This document shows positions 33,544 to 47,190 of a DNA stretch of 64,000 bases, piece after piece. The stretch comes from Rugalucina vietnamica (Eukaryota; Mollusca; Bivalvia; Lucinida; Lucinidae), in assembly GCA_964017185.1 (NCBI GenBank), contig OZ024870.1, positions 65,844,312 through 65,908,311 on the forward strand, in the 5' to 3' direction. Made by a program: the position numbers and the translations under genes. The notes under the pieces are model-generated. The model saw only the letters and a program-made list of their open reading frames with translations. It searched no databases and was not told the origin of the DNA. The number at the start of each line of letters is the position of its first letter. Within the stretch, counting starts at the first letter, position 1.

Positions 33544-34161
33544 ACACAGTAGTGTTACAGCATAGTGCAATAGGCCAGCATGTATAGTTAGCCTAACATG
33601 GATATTTGATCCGATTTGATGTCCCGTTTTGGACTTCATCCCCCTTTACACACTGTCTATCCATATCCTGATAGGCTTTACTCCTTCATTTTGCACATAG
33701 AGACTCCGCCTTCACCTGTACCTTACTTATGAGCTGTTCTTATAATTTACATTTGTAGCGGTGTGTTAACGACTGACGCTATACACAGGTACAAACAATA
33801 CGTCACAAACCACGTGGTCTATAAAATACAGGTAAGTCATGTGACTTTCACGTGACCTCTTTTCACTTCCGGGTGGCAAAAAAGCGACCTCCGGCCAATG
33901 AATGTATAATGAATTGTAATGTTTTCATGTATAAAAGTGTAAAATAATGTCAAAATATTACTTATTCATAACAAATTAATTTCCAAATATGATTGTACAT
34001 TAATAATAATTATTGGTGCTTGTTTCTAATTTAGTATTATTAGTATTTAGCGTTTCTTCCCGTGCGGAATTAGAAATATTTAATAAATATCAAAAGATGA
34101 AATATTTACACGGTAGAAATAAGATATTCACGTTAAAATTATATGAGCCGTGTTTGAATCA

Positions 34162-34166
<5 letters not shown>

Positions 34167-34193
<27 letters not shown>
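34167..34193 (+). repeat. Poly-A run
   Basis: 27 A residues within the 1.77-kb TIR element. Confidence 0.95.
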
Positions 34194-34196
<3 letters not shown>

Positions 34197-34227
34197 AAAA
34201 CCGGGAATATCGTAAGCCATCAGTTGG

Positions 34228-34230
<3 letters not shown>

Positions 34231-34286
<56 letters not shown>
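34231..34286. repeat. (CT)n microsatellite
   Basis: 56 bp of pure CT within the 1.77-kb TIR element. A purine-pyrimidine mirror tract such as this can form H-DNA. Confidence 0.95.
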
Positions 34287-34287
<1 letters not shown>

Positions 34288-34760
34288 GCACACGATTTAA
34301 ATTGGCCTTACATGCAGTGAAATAATAAAACCACTTACATTATTTTCAGTCCGTGTAATAAATCTAATAAATTCACAAATTAAAATTACTTTTTGTTTAT
34401 AGTGTATCCATTTTTATTTACGACACTGGAATCATAATTATCTTCTTTTGTTAATCCATGCGATAGCAACACCGACTGGTCACACTAGCCGGCTGCCCCA
34501 GGGGCTTCATTAATCCCTTTTATTCATATTGTACCCGAAGAATGTGCCGTTTCTTTGAAGAAGGTGTCATGTATAATAATTAAAGAAGCCGATTATCATG
34601 ATTATGGGCATCGTTATTTGAGACGTCTCATATACATTGTAAAACTTCTTCAATAGCCGAAACCGCGTTTCTTTGAAATAGATTATCATTAATATATGCA
34701 TAGCTTTTGAATAGTTTTTATTTAAACAACTGGACCAAGTTATATTTGAATGGGATTATT

Positions 34761-34973
34761 TTAATCTATATTTGACGAATGGATTTTCCCATCATTATCA
34801 ACTGGGTGAGTCCACTTTCATTTTTAGGGCTTTTAGGAGTGATTTTTTATTTTCTTATCTCATTTTTCGATGAAATTCGTCCAAGCAAACAGCGACGCCG
34901 AGTTCCGCGGCCATCTGGGACTATGCTGTTTGCCTATGTCCCATAAAAGGGACGCCAGACGTAAATGAGTTAA
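34761..34973 (+). mobile_element. H3 hairpin MITE nested in the TIR element
   Basis: TTTGACGAATGGATTTTCCC, GGTGAGTCCACTTTC and GGGACGCCAGACGTAAATGA match the copy at 9202. The hairpin core is partly deleted. Confidence 0.7.
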
Positions 34974-35829
34974 TATAGTGTGACCAAGAGTTGATGTTCT
35001 GAAGAATGTAAAAAATAGAGAAAAAGAAACTTTCGTTCATAAAAAGCGCTAAGAAAAAATAATGTACTTCTGTACTTCTAGGTTCGGAACAAATAAGGTT
35101 GGAAAAAAGGAACAAGAACTATTTATTTATTTAACCAATATGAATTATCTTTTTAGTCTGATTGCAGAGACGTGGTCGCGTGTTTGGCGCAAAAATTTTA
35201 AGTAATATCTAAGAAATACATGTTTTTGTTCGCGCGGATCCATCATCATTTAGGGTACTTTAGATGCCCAAGAAGGTGTGAGAAATTAAATTGTTTATAA
35301 AAGAGCAAACAAATCAATGAATACAAATGCCAAAATTATTTGTTATATGGTATTTAGATGCCATCACCTTCCCCTTATTGGGATGGCACCACACGTTTCA
35401 CTTTAATTCTAACTCAGTCATGTATGTAAACAACATTGAACCGGAAATGTTTTTGCCACCCGGAAGTGAAAGTTTTAACCACAATGCAACGCGCACTACG
35501 TCATCGAGGTCAAGGTCAAATAATGTAAACAATAATATTGTACCTGTGTATAGAAATCCGATAATCTTACAGGTGACGCTTCAGATTTCCGATAATCCTA
35601 CAGGTGAACGGTCACGAAATTCTCTCAATTTCAGTTATACGATTTTACGCCATTTAGTACTTTTTATTTTTCAACTTTGACAGTTCTAGCACTGTTTCCA
35701 ACCTCTCCAAGATGTATTAGCCCACAAAAATCATAATTTTGTTAAATTTCTGTTTAATTTTCCAAATTTCTTCATTTTCAAAATACCTTAGCCATTTTGC
35801 TGTAGTTACATTTTTCTAGTTTGTAGCGG

Positions 35830-35910
35830 TGTAGCAACGATAAGTGTCCATCAACGACTTCTGTTCACCATGAACAAAAGTCGTTGCGGCCGCAACGACT
35901 TCTGTCCACT
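35830..35910 (+). repeat. Left 81-bp TIR of the foldback-like element
   Basis: Contains its own sub-palindrome GTCGTTGCGGCCGCAACGAC with a central NotI-type site. Mirrored at 48358-48438. Confidence 0.85.
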
Positions 35911-36059
35911 AGACAGTAATCGTTGATTTTTCAACCGTTTCTGTCCATTGTAGACAGAAGTCGTTGCTGTGGTAGATATGATCTGCAGTGTCAACGATAA
36001 CTGTCCATTTCTGAAAAATCCAGAAACTTGAGTAAGATGCAGTGATTTTGCCTTATATC

Positions 36060-38540
36060 TTGACACTCAATTTGTATATTTTCATACTTCTTTCAGATTA
36101 TGAGTATGTATGACCTGACCTTTGACCCCGATAAACTTATAGGTCACTGTGACCTAATTTCACGGTTCAGTGATTTTGCCTTATATCTTGACACTAAATT
36201 AGTATATTTTCATACTTGTCTTAGATTATGAGTAAGTATGACCAGAGCTTTGACCCCAATATACTTATAGGTCACTGTGACCTAATTTCACGGTTCAGTG
36301 ATTTTGCCTTATATCTTGACACTCAATTAGTATATTTTCATACTTATTTCAGATTATGAGTGAGTATGACCAGAGCTTTGACCCCACATATACTTATAGG
36401 TCACTGTGACCTAATTTCACGGTTCAGTGATTTTGCCTTATATCTTGACACTGAATTAGTAAATTTTCATACTTCTTTCAGATTATGAGTGAGTATGACC
36501 TTACCTTTGACCCTAATAAACTTATCGGTCACTGTGACCTAATTTCACGGTTAAGTGATTTTGCCTTATATCTTGACACTGAATTAGTATATTTTCATTC
36601 TTCTTTCAGATTATGAGTGAGTATGACCATACCTTTGACCCCAATAAACTTATGGGTCACTGTGACCTAATTTCACGGTTCAGTGATTTTGCCTTATATC
36701 TTGACACTCAATTAGTATATTTTTATACTTCTTTCAGATTATGAGTGAGTATGACCAGAGCTTTGACCCCAAATATACCTATAGGTCACTGTGACCTAAT
36801 TTCACGGTTCAGGGATTTTGCCTTATATCTTGACACTCAATTAGTATATTTTCATACTTCTTTCAGATTATGAGTGAGTATGACCTTACCTTTGACCCCA
36901 ATAAACTTACAGGTCACTGTGACCTAATTTCACGGTTCAGTGATTTTGCCTTATATCTTGACACTGAATTAGTACATTTTCATACTTCTTTCAGATTATG
37001 AGTGAGTATGACCTTACCTTTGACCCCAATAAACTTATAGGTCACTGTGACCTAATTATACGGTTCAGTGATTTTGCCTTATATCTTGACATTCAATTAG
37101 TATATTTTTATACTTCTTTCAGATTATGAGTGAGTATGACCAGAGCTTTGACCCCCAATATACTTATAGGTCACTCTGACCTAATTTCACGGTTCAGTGA
37201 TTTTGCCTTATATCTTGACACTCAATTAGTATATTTTCATACTTCTTTCCGATAATGAGTGAGTATGACCTGACCTTTGACCCCAATAAACTTATAGATC
37301 ATTAATTTCACGGTTCAGTGATTTTGCCTTATATCTTGACACTCAATTAGTATATTTTTATACTTCTTTCAGATTATGAGTGAGTATGACCAGAGCTTTG
37401 ACCCCAAATATACTTATAGGTCACTGTGACCTAATTTCACGGTTCAGTGATTTTGCCTTATATTTTGACACTCAATTAGTATATTTTCATACTTCTTTCA
37501 GATTATGAGTGAGTATTAGCAGAGCTTTGACCCCAATATACTTATAGGTCACTGTAACCTAATGTCACGGTTCAGTAATTTTACCTTATGTCTTGACACT
37601 CAATTCGTATATTTTCGTACTTCTTTCAGATTATGAGTAAGTATGACTAGACTTTTGACCCCATTAAACTTATAGGTCAGTGTGACCTAATTTCATGCTT
37701 CAGTGATTTTGCCTTACATCTTGACACTCAATTATGATATTTTCATGCTTCCTTCAGATTACGAGTGAGTATGAACAGACCTTGACCACAATATACTTAT
37801 AGGTCACTGTGACCTAATTTCATGGTTCAGCCTTATATCTTTGCACTCATTTGGTTTATGAACATAATTCTTTCACACTATGTTTGTGTATGACAAGACC
37901 TTTGAACCCTAAAGTAGTCGTAGGTCATTGTGACCTGATTACATGGTTCAGTGATTTTGCATTTTATCTCGGTTTTCTTTTGGTATATGAACATATTTCT
38001 TTCACATTATGTTTGCGTATGACAAGACCTTTGACCCTAAAGTATTTCTGGGTCACTGTGACCTAATTTCATGCTTCAGTGACTTTGCCTTATATCTTAA
38101 CACTCGGTATATTTTCATACGTCTTTATTATTATGTGTTAGTATGATAAGACCTTTGACCCTAAAGTACTTATAGGTCAGTGTGAGCTTATTTCACGGTT
38201 CAGTGATTTTGCCCTGTATCTCGGCACTCAGTTGGTGTATTAACATACTTGATGTACAATATGATTGAGACGTTTAAACCTTCAGTAGTTATAAGATATA
38301 GTTAACTGTCATGGTTGAGTGATTTTGTTCTGTATAACATCAAGGCAAAAAGATGTATGAGCATATTGCTTTGGGTTACAGGTCGAGTTTGACGCTATGT
38401 TTGACAAAGGCCAGAGCAGTCGATATTCAGATTATGAGTGAGTATGACCAGACATTTTGCCCTAAATTACTTATAGGTCACTGTGACCTTTTCTCACGGT
38501 TCAGTGATTTTGCCTTGTATCTCGGCACTCAACTGGTATA
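36060..38540 (+). repeat. 128-bp satellite with nuclear-receptor-like palindromes, left arm
   Basis: About 19 units of 128 bp (GATTATGAGTGAGTATGACC, CTTTGACCCCAATA, AGGTCACTGTGACCT, GTGATTTTGCCTTATATCTT). Around fifteen units keep GGTCANNNTGACC exactly. The units at the right edge are more diverged, as expected at the margin of a tandem array. Confidence 0.92.
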
Positions 38541-38547
38541 TGATAGA

Positions 38548-38592
38548 GTACAAGTAAGCAAATATCAGGAAAATGCGCAATCAGAAAAGGAT
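38548..38592 (+). repeat. R5 scrap at the junction of two satellites
   Basis: ACAAGTAAGCAAATATCAGG and the next 20 bp match the start of R5 (4907, 15705). It sits exactly between the 128-bp and 208-bp arrays. Confidence 0.6.
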
Positions 38593-38596
38593 TCTG

Positions 38597-40515
38597 TGAA
38601 CAGTTGTCGTTGAAAACTCAACCGGTTCTGTCCATCATGTACTAAAAACCTTTGAACTTGTCTCATACTAGGTTAGAAAGCCACGATTGGTTGTTTTAAG
38701 ATAGATTTGTGTATCAGGAACTTTAAATGATATTAGATTGACTTACTTATATGATTTCATCATTCGTGAACAGAAGTCGTTGACAACGTAACGACTTCTG
38801 TCTGCTGTGAACAGTTGTCGTTGAAAACTCAACCGGTTCTGTCTATCATGTACAAAAACCTTTGAACTTGTCTCATACTAGTTCAGAAAGCCACGATTTG
38901 TTGTTTTTAGATAGATTTTTGTATCAGGAACTTTAGTTGTTAAAAGATTGACTGACTTATGTGATTTCATCTGTCGTGAACAGAAGTCGTTGACAACGTA
39001 ACGACTTCTGTCTGTGTGAACAGTTGTCCTTGAAAACTCAACCGATTCTGTCCATCATGAACACAAATCTTTGAACATGTCTCATACTAGTTAAGAAAGC
39101 CACGATTTGTTGTTTTTAGATAGATTTGTGTATCAGGAATTTTAATTGTTATTAGATTGACTTACTTATGTGATTTCATCTGTCGTGAAAAGAACTCGTT
39201 GACAACGTAACGACTTCTGTCTGCTGTGAACAGTTGTCGTTGAAAACTCAACCGGCTCTGTCCATCATGTACACAAACCTTTGAACTTGTCTCATACTAG
39301 TTCAGAAAGCCACGATTTGTTGTTTTAAGATAGATTTGTGTATCAGGAACTTTAATTGATATTAGATTGACTGACTTATATGATTTCATCTTTCGCGAAC
39401 AGAAGTCGTTGACAACGTAACGACTTCTGTCTGCTGTAACCAGTTGTCGTTGAAAACTCAACTGGTTATGTCCATCATGTACAAAAACTTTAAATTTGTC
39501 TCATGCTTGTTCAGAAAGAACACGATTACTTGGTTTAAGATATATTCGTGTATCAAGAATTTTCATCGTTATAAGATTGACTGATTTCTATGATTTCATC
39601 TGTCGTGAACAGAAATCGTTGACAACGTAACGACTTCTGTCTGCTGTGAACAGTTGTCGTTGAAAACTCAACCGGTTCTGTCATTCATTTACAAAAACCT
39701 TTGAACTTGTCTCTTACTAGTTCCGAAAGCCACGATTAGTTGTTATAAGATAGATTTATGTATCAGGAACTTAAATTGTTATACGATTGACGGATTTATA
39801 TGATTTCATCTGTCGTGAACAGAACTCGTTGACAGCGTAACGACTTTTGACTGCTGTGAACAGTTGTCGTTGAAAACTCAACCGGTTCTGTCCATCATGT
39901 ACTAAAAACCTTTGAACTTGTCTCATACTAGGTTAGAAAGCCACGATTCATTGTTTTAAGATAGATTTGCGTATCAGGAACTTTAAATTATATTACATTG
40001 ACTTACTTATATGATTTCATCTTTCGTGAACAGAAGTCGTTGACAACGTAACGACTTCTGTCTGCTGTGAACAGTTGTCGTTGAAAACTCAAGCGGTTCT
40101 GTCCATCATGTGTAAAAACCTTTGAACTTGTCTCATACTAGTTCAGAAAGCCATGATTTGTTGTTTTTAGATAGATTTGTGTATCAGGAACTTTAGTTGT
40201 TAAAAGATTGACTGACTTATGTGATTTCATCTGTCGTGAACAGAAGTCGTTGACAACGTAATGACTTCTGTCTGCTGTGAACAGTTGTCGTTGAAAACTC
40301 AACCGGTTCTGTCCATCATTTACAAAACCTTTGAACTTGTCTCTTACTAGTTCCGAAAGCCACGATTAGTTGTTATAAGATAGATTTATGTATCAGGAAC
40401 TTTAATTGTTCAAAGATTGACTGACTAATGTGATTTCATTTGACGTGAACAGAAGTCGTTGACAACGTAACGACTTCTGTCTGCTGTGAAAAGTTGTCGT
40501 TGAAAACTCAACCGG
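38597..40515 (+). repeat. 208-bp satellite, first orientation, about 9 units
   Basis: Unit landmarks: GTGAACAGTTGTCGTTGAAA, ACTCAACCGGTTCTGTCCAT, GAAAGCCACGATT, GACAACGTAACGACTTCTGT. Each unit carries the internal inverse AAGTCGTTGACAACG / CGTAACGACTT. Confidence 0.9.
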
Positions 40516-43500
40516 TTCTGTTCACGAAAGATAAAATCATACATGTATAAGTCAGTCAATCTTATATCAATTTAAGTTCCTGATACACAAATCTATGTTA
40601 AAACAACTAATCGTGGCTTTCTGGACTAATATGAGACAAGTTCAAAGGTTTGTGTACAGTATGGACAGAACCGGTTGACTTTTCAACGACAACTGTTCAC
40701 AGCAGACAGAAGTCGTTACGTTGTCAACGACTTCTGTTCACGAAAGATGAAATCATATAAGTCAGTCAATCTAATATCAATTAAAGATCCTGATACACAA
40801 ATCTATCTTAAAACAACTAATCGTGGCTTTCTGAACGAGTATGAGACAAGTTCAAAGGTTTGTGTACATGATGGACAGAACCGGTTGAGTTTTCAACGAC
40901 AACTGTTCACAGCAGACAGAAGTTGTTACGTTGTCAACGACTTCTGTTCACGACAGATGAAATCATAGAAATCAGTCAATCTTATAACGATGAAAATTCT
41001 TGATACACGAATATATCTAAAACCAAGTAATTCTGTTCTTTCTGAACAAGCATGAGACAAATTTAAAGATGTTTGTACATGATGGACAGAACAGAACCAG
41101 TTGAGGTTTCAACGACAACTGTTCACAGCAGACAGAAGTCGTTACGTTGTCAACGACTTCTGTTCACGAACGATGAAATCATATAAGTCAGTCAATCTAA
41201 TATCAATTTAAGTTCCTGATTCACAAATCTATCTAAAAACAACAAACCTTGGCTTTCTGAACTAGTATGAGATATGTTCAAAGATATGTGTTCATGATGG
41301 ACAGAACCGGTTGAGTTTTCAACGACAACTGTTCACAGCAGACAGGTCGTTACGTTGTCAACGACTTCTGTTCACGACAGATAAAATCATATAAATCAGT
41401 CAATCGTACAACAATTTAAGTTCCTGATACATAAATCTATCTAATAACAACTAATCGTGGCTTTCGGAACTAGTATGAGGCAAGTTCAAAGGTTTTTGTA
41501 CATGATGGACAGAACTGGTTGAGTTTTCAACGACAACTGTTCACAGCAGACAGAAGTCGTAACGTTGTCAACGACTTCTGTTCTCTACAGATGAAATCAT
41601 ATAAGTCAGCCAATCTTATAACAGTTAAAGTTCCTGATACAAAAATCTATCTTAAAACAACTAGTCGTGGCTTTCTTAACTGGTATGAGACAAGTTCAAC
41701 GGTTTTAGTGCATGATGGACAGAACGGGTTGAGTTTTCAACGACAACTGTTGACAGCAGACAGAAGTCGTTACGTTGTCAACGACTTCTGTTCACGACAG
41801 ATGAAATCACATAAGTAAGTCAATCTTATAACAATTAAAGTTCCTGATACACAAATCTTTCTAAAAACAACAAATCGTGACTTTCTGAACTAGTATGAGA
41901 CATGTTCAAAGTTTTGTGTTCATGATGGACAGAACCGGTTGAGTTTTCAACGACAACTGTTCACAGTAGACAGAAGTCGTTACGTTGTCAACGACTTCTG
42001 TTCACGAAAGATGAAATCACATTAGTCAGAAAATCTTATAACAATAAAAGTTCCTGATACACAAATCCATCTAAAAACAACAAATCTTGGCCTTTCGAAC
42101 TAGTATGAGACAAGTTCAAAGGTTTTTATACATGATGGACAGAACCGGTTGAGTTTTCAACGACAACTGTTCACAGCAGACAGAAGTCGTTACGTTGTCA
42201 ACGACTCCTATTCACGACAGGTAAAATCATATAAGTCAGCCAATCTAATAACAATTGAAGTTTCTGATACAAAAATCTATCTTAAAACAACTAATCGTGG
42301 CTTTCTGAACTGGTATGAAACAAGTTCAACGGTCTTTAGTACATGATGGACAGAACCGGTTGAGTTTTCAACGACAACTGTTCACAGCAGACAGAAGTCG
42401 TTACGTTGTCAACGACTTCTGTTCACGACAGATGAAATCACATAAGTAAGTCAATCCAATAACAATTAAAGTTCCTGATACACAAATCTATCTAAAAACA
42501 ACAAATCGTGGCTTTCTGCACTAGTATGAGACATGTTCAAAGATTTGAGTTCATGATGGACAGAACCGGTTGAGTTTTCAACGACAACTGTTCACAGAAG
42601 ACAGAAGTCGTTACGTTGTCAACGACTTCTGTTCACGACAGTTGAAATCACATTAGTCAGTCAATCTTTGAACGATTAAAGTTCCTGATACAAAAATCTT
42701 TCGAACAACAACAAATCGTGGCTTTCTGAACTACTATGAGACAAGTTCAAAGATTTTTGTACATGATGGACAATACTGTCTGAGTTTTCAACGACAACTA
42801 TTCACAGCAGACAGAAGTCGTCACGTTGTCAACGACTTCTGTTCACGACAGATGAAATCATATAAGTCAGGCAATCTAATTACAAATTAAAGCTCCCGAT
42901 ACAAAAATCTATCTTAAAACAACTAATCGTAGCTTTCTTAACTGGTATGAGACAAGTTCAAAGGTTTTTAGTACATGATGGACAGAACCGGTTAAGTTTT
43001 CAACGACAACTGTTCACAGCAGACAAAAGTTGTTACATTGTCAACGACTTCTGTTCACGACAGATAAAATCATATAAATCAGTCAATCGCACAACAATTT
43101 AAGTTCCTGATACATAAATCTATCTAATAACAACTAATCTTGGCTTTCGGAACTAGTAAGAGACAAGTTCAAAAGGTTTTTGTAAATGATGGACAGAACC
43201 GGTTGAGTTTTCAACGACAACTGTTCACAGCAGACAGAAGTCAGTACGTTGTCAACGACTTCTGTTCACGACAGATGAAATCATAGAAATCAGTCAATCT
43301 AATATCAATTAAAGTTCCTGATACACAAATCTATCTTAAAACAACTAGTCGTGGCTTTCTGAACTAGTATGAGACAAGTTCAAAGGTTTGTGTACATGAT
43401 GGACAGAACCGGTTGAGTTTTCAACGACAATTATAACGATGAAAATTCTGCATACACGAATATATCTTAAACCAAGTACTCGTGTTCTTTCTGAACAAGC

Positions 43501-44645
43501 ATGAGACAAATTTTAAGTTTTTTGTACATGATAGACAGAACTAGTTGAGTTTTCAACGACAACTGTTCACAGCAGACAGAAGTCGTTACGTTGTCAACGA
43601 CTTCTGTTCACGAAAGATGAAATCATATAAGTCAGTCAATCTAATATCAATTAAAGATCCTGATACACAAATCTATCTTAAAACAACTAATCGTGGCTTT
43701 CTGAACGAGTATGAGACAAGTTCAAAGGTTTGTGTACATGATGGACAGAACCGGTTGAGTTTTCATCGACAACTGTTCACAGCAGACAGAAGTCGTTACG
43801 TTGTCAACGACTTCTGTTCACGACAGATGAAATCATAGAAATCAGTCAATCTTATAACGATGAAAATTCTTAATACACGAATATATCTAAAACCAAGTAA
43901 TCGTGTTCTTTCTGAACAAGCATGAGACAAATTTAAAGATGTTTGTACATGATGGACAGGACAGAACCAGTTGAGTTTTCAACGACAACTGTTCACAGCA
44001 GACAGAAGTCGTTACGTTGTCAACGACTTCTGTTCACGAACGATGAAATCATATAAGTCAGTCAATCTAATATCAATTTAAGTTCCTGATACACAAATCT
44101 ATCTAAAAACAACAAATCATGGCTTTCTGAACTAGTATGAGATATGTTCAAAGTTATGTGTTCATGATGGACAGAACCGGTTGAGTTTTCAACGACAACT
44201 GTTCACAGCAGATAGAAGTCGTTACGTTGTCAACGACTTCTGTTCACGACAGATGAAATCACATTAGTCATAGTCAGTCAATCTTTTAACAATTAAAGTT
44301 CCAGATACAGAAATATATCTTAAAACAATGAATCGTGGCGTTCTTTAATGGTATGAGGCAAGTTCAAAGGCTTTTGTACATGATGGACAGAACCGGTTGA
44401 GGCTTCATGGACAACTGTTCACAGCAGACAGATGTCGTTACGTTTTCAACGAGTTCTGTTCACGACAGATAAAATCATATAAATCAGTCAATCGTAACAA
44501 AATAAGAGTTCCTCTTAAAAAAAGTCTATCTTATAACAATTAATCGTGGCGTTCGGAACTAGTATGAGACAAGTTCAAAGGTTTTTGTACATGATGGACA
44601 GAACCGGTTGAGCTTTCAACGACAACTGTTCATTGCAGTCGTAAC
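40516..44645 (-). repeat. 208-bp satellite, opposite orientation, about 20 units
   Basis: Same unit as 38597-40515, reversed. The switch point is near 40515, at a CCGGTTCTGTTCACG junction, so the array as a whole is a lopsided palindrome. Open frames of 60-100 codons recur in it only because the units repeat. Confidence 0.9.
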
Positions 44646-47190
44646 GTTGATCACAGTGACCTATACCTGTAAGTATATTTGGGTCAAAGGTCTGGTCATT
44701 CTCACTCACAATCTGAAAGAAGTATGAAAAATACAAATTGAGTGCGGAGATATAAGGCAAAAGCACTGAATCTCGAAATAAGGTCACAGTGACCTGTAAG
44801 TATATTGGGGTCATAGGTCTGGTCATACTCACTCATCATCTGATGGAAGTATGAAAATATATCAATTGACTGTCTAGATATAAAGAAAAATCACTGAACC
44901 GTGAAATTAGGTCACAGTGATCTATAAGTATATTGGGGTCATACTCATTCATAATCTGAAGGTAATATGAAAATATATCAATTGAGTGTCAAGATATTGG
45001 GCAAAATCACTGAACCGTGAAATTAGGTCACATTGACCTATAAGTATATTTTGGGTCAAAAGTCTGGTCATTCTTACTCATAATCTGAAAGAAGTAAGAA
45101 AATATACTAATTGAGCGTCAAGATGTAAGATAAAATCACTGAACCACGGAAAGTAGGTCAACGCAATCTTACCGTCATGACACACAAGCCATTGTCACAA
45201 TGTTGAAAGATAAATGACCAACCATCTTCGTAAGTTGTTTCTATTTAGATATAAATAGCCAAAAATATTGTAGCGAGTTCTAGATTTTTACCCCAGAAGT
45301 CCGATGTCATGGAACCTAAATTGTATGAAGTAAGATACCTTTCTTCGTACAAATTACACAGCAGTACATCCATTTTTACAGTGTTCTAGTTTTTAACCTC
45401 TAGTCCCATCCCCCAGGCATGGACCCAGGGATCTAATGCCATGCAATGAAACTCAACCCTACAGCCCCGCCCCCCCCCCCCCCTCGGGACTGGACCTAGG
45501 GGCTCGAAGCCATGGAATGAAAGCTAACCCTACAGGGTATCAATAGTCTAAGTATCAATGCTTTCTGATGAGTGGTTGTCAAGATTCTAGAAACCTTAAA
45601 CGCAAGGGTAACGCGCACGCGAACGGGAACGTGGACGACCGCGGTGAATACCATAGCTCTATGCCCTTTGTGTAGTCGAGCTAAAAACAATATTTAAGCA
45701 GTTCTAGATTTTAACCTCTAGCCCCACCCCTGACTCCGACCCAGTGGTCCGATGTCAGGGAACCTAATGCGTATGAACTATGAATGTTTTATGATAAGTT
45801 GTTGTCAGGATATGAACTATTTTTAAAAAAAAATCGACTGCTTCTGACCTTTGACAAACATAAGGCCAAACCTGACCTGTAACCCAAAGCATTATGGTCA
45901 TACATCTCTTTGCCTTGATGCAACAAGGCAAAATCACTGAACCATGAAAGTTAACTACCTAAGATTTAAAGGTCTCACTCATATTGTGAAAGAAGTGTGT
46001 TCGTATACCAAATGCGTGCCACTCACTGAACTGTGAAATAAGGTCACAATGACCTAAAAGTTCTTCAGGGTCAAAGGTCTAGTCATACTTTCTCATAATG
46101 TAAAAGAAATATGATCATATACCTCTTGAGTGTTGACATATAAAGCAAAATCACTGAACCATGAAATTAGGTCATAGTGACATATAAGTTTGTTTAGAAT
46201 AAAGGTCTGGTCATACTCATTCATAATCAGAAAGAAGTATAAAAAGATACCAACTGAGTGTCAGTGTCAAGATATAAGGCAAAGTCACTGAACCATGAAA
46301 ATAGGTCACAGTTGCCCAGGAATACTTACAAAGGTCTTGTCATACGCAAACATATCATGAAAGAAGTATGTTCATATACCAATTGAGTGCCGAGATATAA
46401 GGGAAAATCACTGAACCGTGAAATAAGGTCATAATGACCTATGACTACTTTAGGGTCAAAGGTCTTGTCACACCCAAACAAAGTGTGAAAGAAGTTTGGT
46501 CATGAACCAATTGGGTGTTAAGATATAAGGCAAAATCACTGAACCGTGAAATTAGATCACAGTGACCTATAAGTATATTTGCATCAAAGGCCTAGTCATG
46601 CTTACTCATAATCTGAAAGAAGTAAGAAAATATATTAATTGAGTGTCAAGATATAAGGCAAAATCACTGAACCATGAAATTAGGTCACAGTGACCTAGGA
46701 CTAATTAAGGGTCGAAGGTCTTGTCATACGCAAACATATCATGAAAACAGTATGTTCATAAACCACCCGAGTGCCGAGATATAAGGCAAAATCACTGAAC
46801 CGTGAAATTAGGTCATAATGACCTATGACTACTTAAGGGTCAAAGGTCTTGTCATTCGCAAACATAGTGTGAAAGAAGTTTGTTCATATACCAGTTGAGT
46901 GCCGAGATATAAGGCAAAATCACTGAACCGTGAAATAAGGTCACAGTGACCTATAAGTATATTGGGGTCAAAGGTCTGGTCATACACACTCATAATCTGA
47001 AAAAAAAGTATGAAAATATACTGATTGAGTGTCAAGATTTAAGGCAAAATCACTGAACCGTGAAATTAGGTCACAGTGACCTATAAGTATATTGGGGTCA
47101 AAGATCTGGTCATACTTACTCATAATCTGAAAGAAGTAAGAAAATATATTAATTGAGTGTCACTGAACCATGGAAAGTAGGTCAACCGAT
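44646..47190 (-). repeat. 128-bp satellite, right arm, reversed, about 13 units in two blocks
   Basis: Units read AGGTCACAGTGACCTATAAG, TATTGGGGTCAAAGGTCTGG, CACTGAACCGTGAAAT. The blocks are 44646-45160 and 45880-47190. About nine units keep GGTCANNNTGACC. Mirrored relative to 36060-38540. Confidence 0.9.
45161..45879. repeat. Direct repeat segment, copy 1 (CTCTAGCCCCACCCCC)
   Basis: TACCGTCATGACACACAAG, GACCAACCATCTTC, TTCTAGATTTT and GGCATGGACCCAGG recur in the same order at 47191-48060. It includes a C homopolymer at 45472-45482 and GACGCGCACGCGCACGGG-like purine-pyrimidine alternation. Confidence 0.7.

Larger units (their letters stand above)
33784..35548. mobile_element. 1.77-kb TIR element with TATA target duplication
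   Basis: Ends CACAGGTACAA and TTGTACCTGTG. TATA is on both sides (33780-33783, 35549-35552). The mirrored left arm of the host palindrome reads GACGCTATAGAAATCC without insert and is thus an empty site. A subterminal inverted pair TTCACTTCCGGGTGGCAAAA and its mirror lies near 33870 and 35450. No transposase frame is seen. It holds an H3 copy and CT and A runs. Confidence 0.82.

Noticed and set aside
34921-35680. Open frames of 64 and 117 codons
   Set aside because: One is the reverse of an H3 element; the other runs across the end of a TIR element into the Penelope-like arm, so it is chance.
40516-44645. Repeated protein frames of 60-100 codons in the 208-bp array
   Set aside because: They recur only because the unit lacks stops in one frame; no start, splice or domain evidence.
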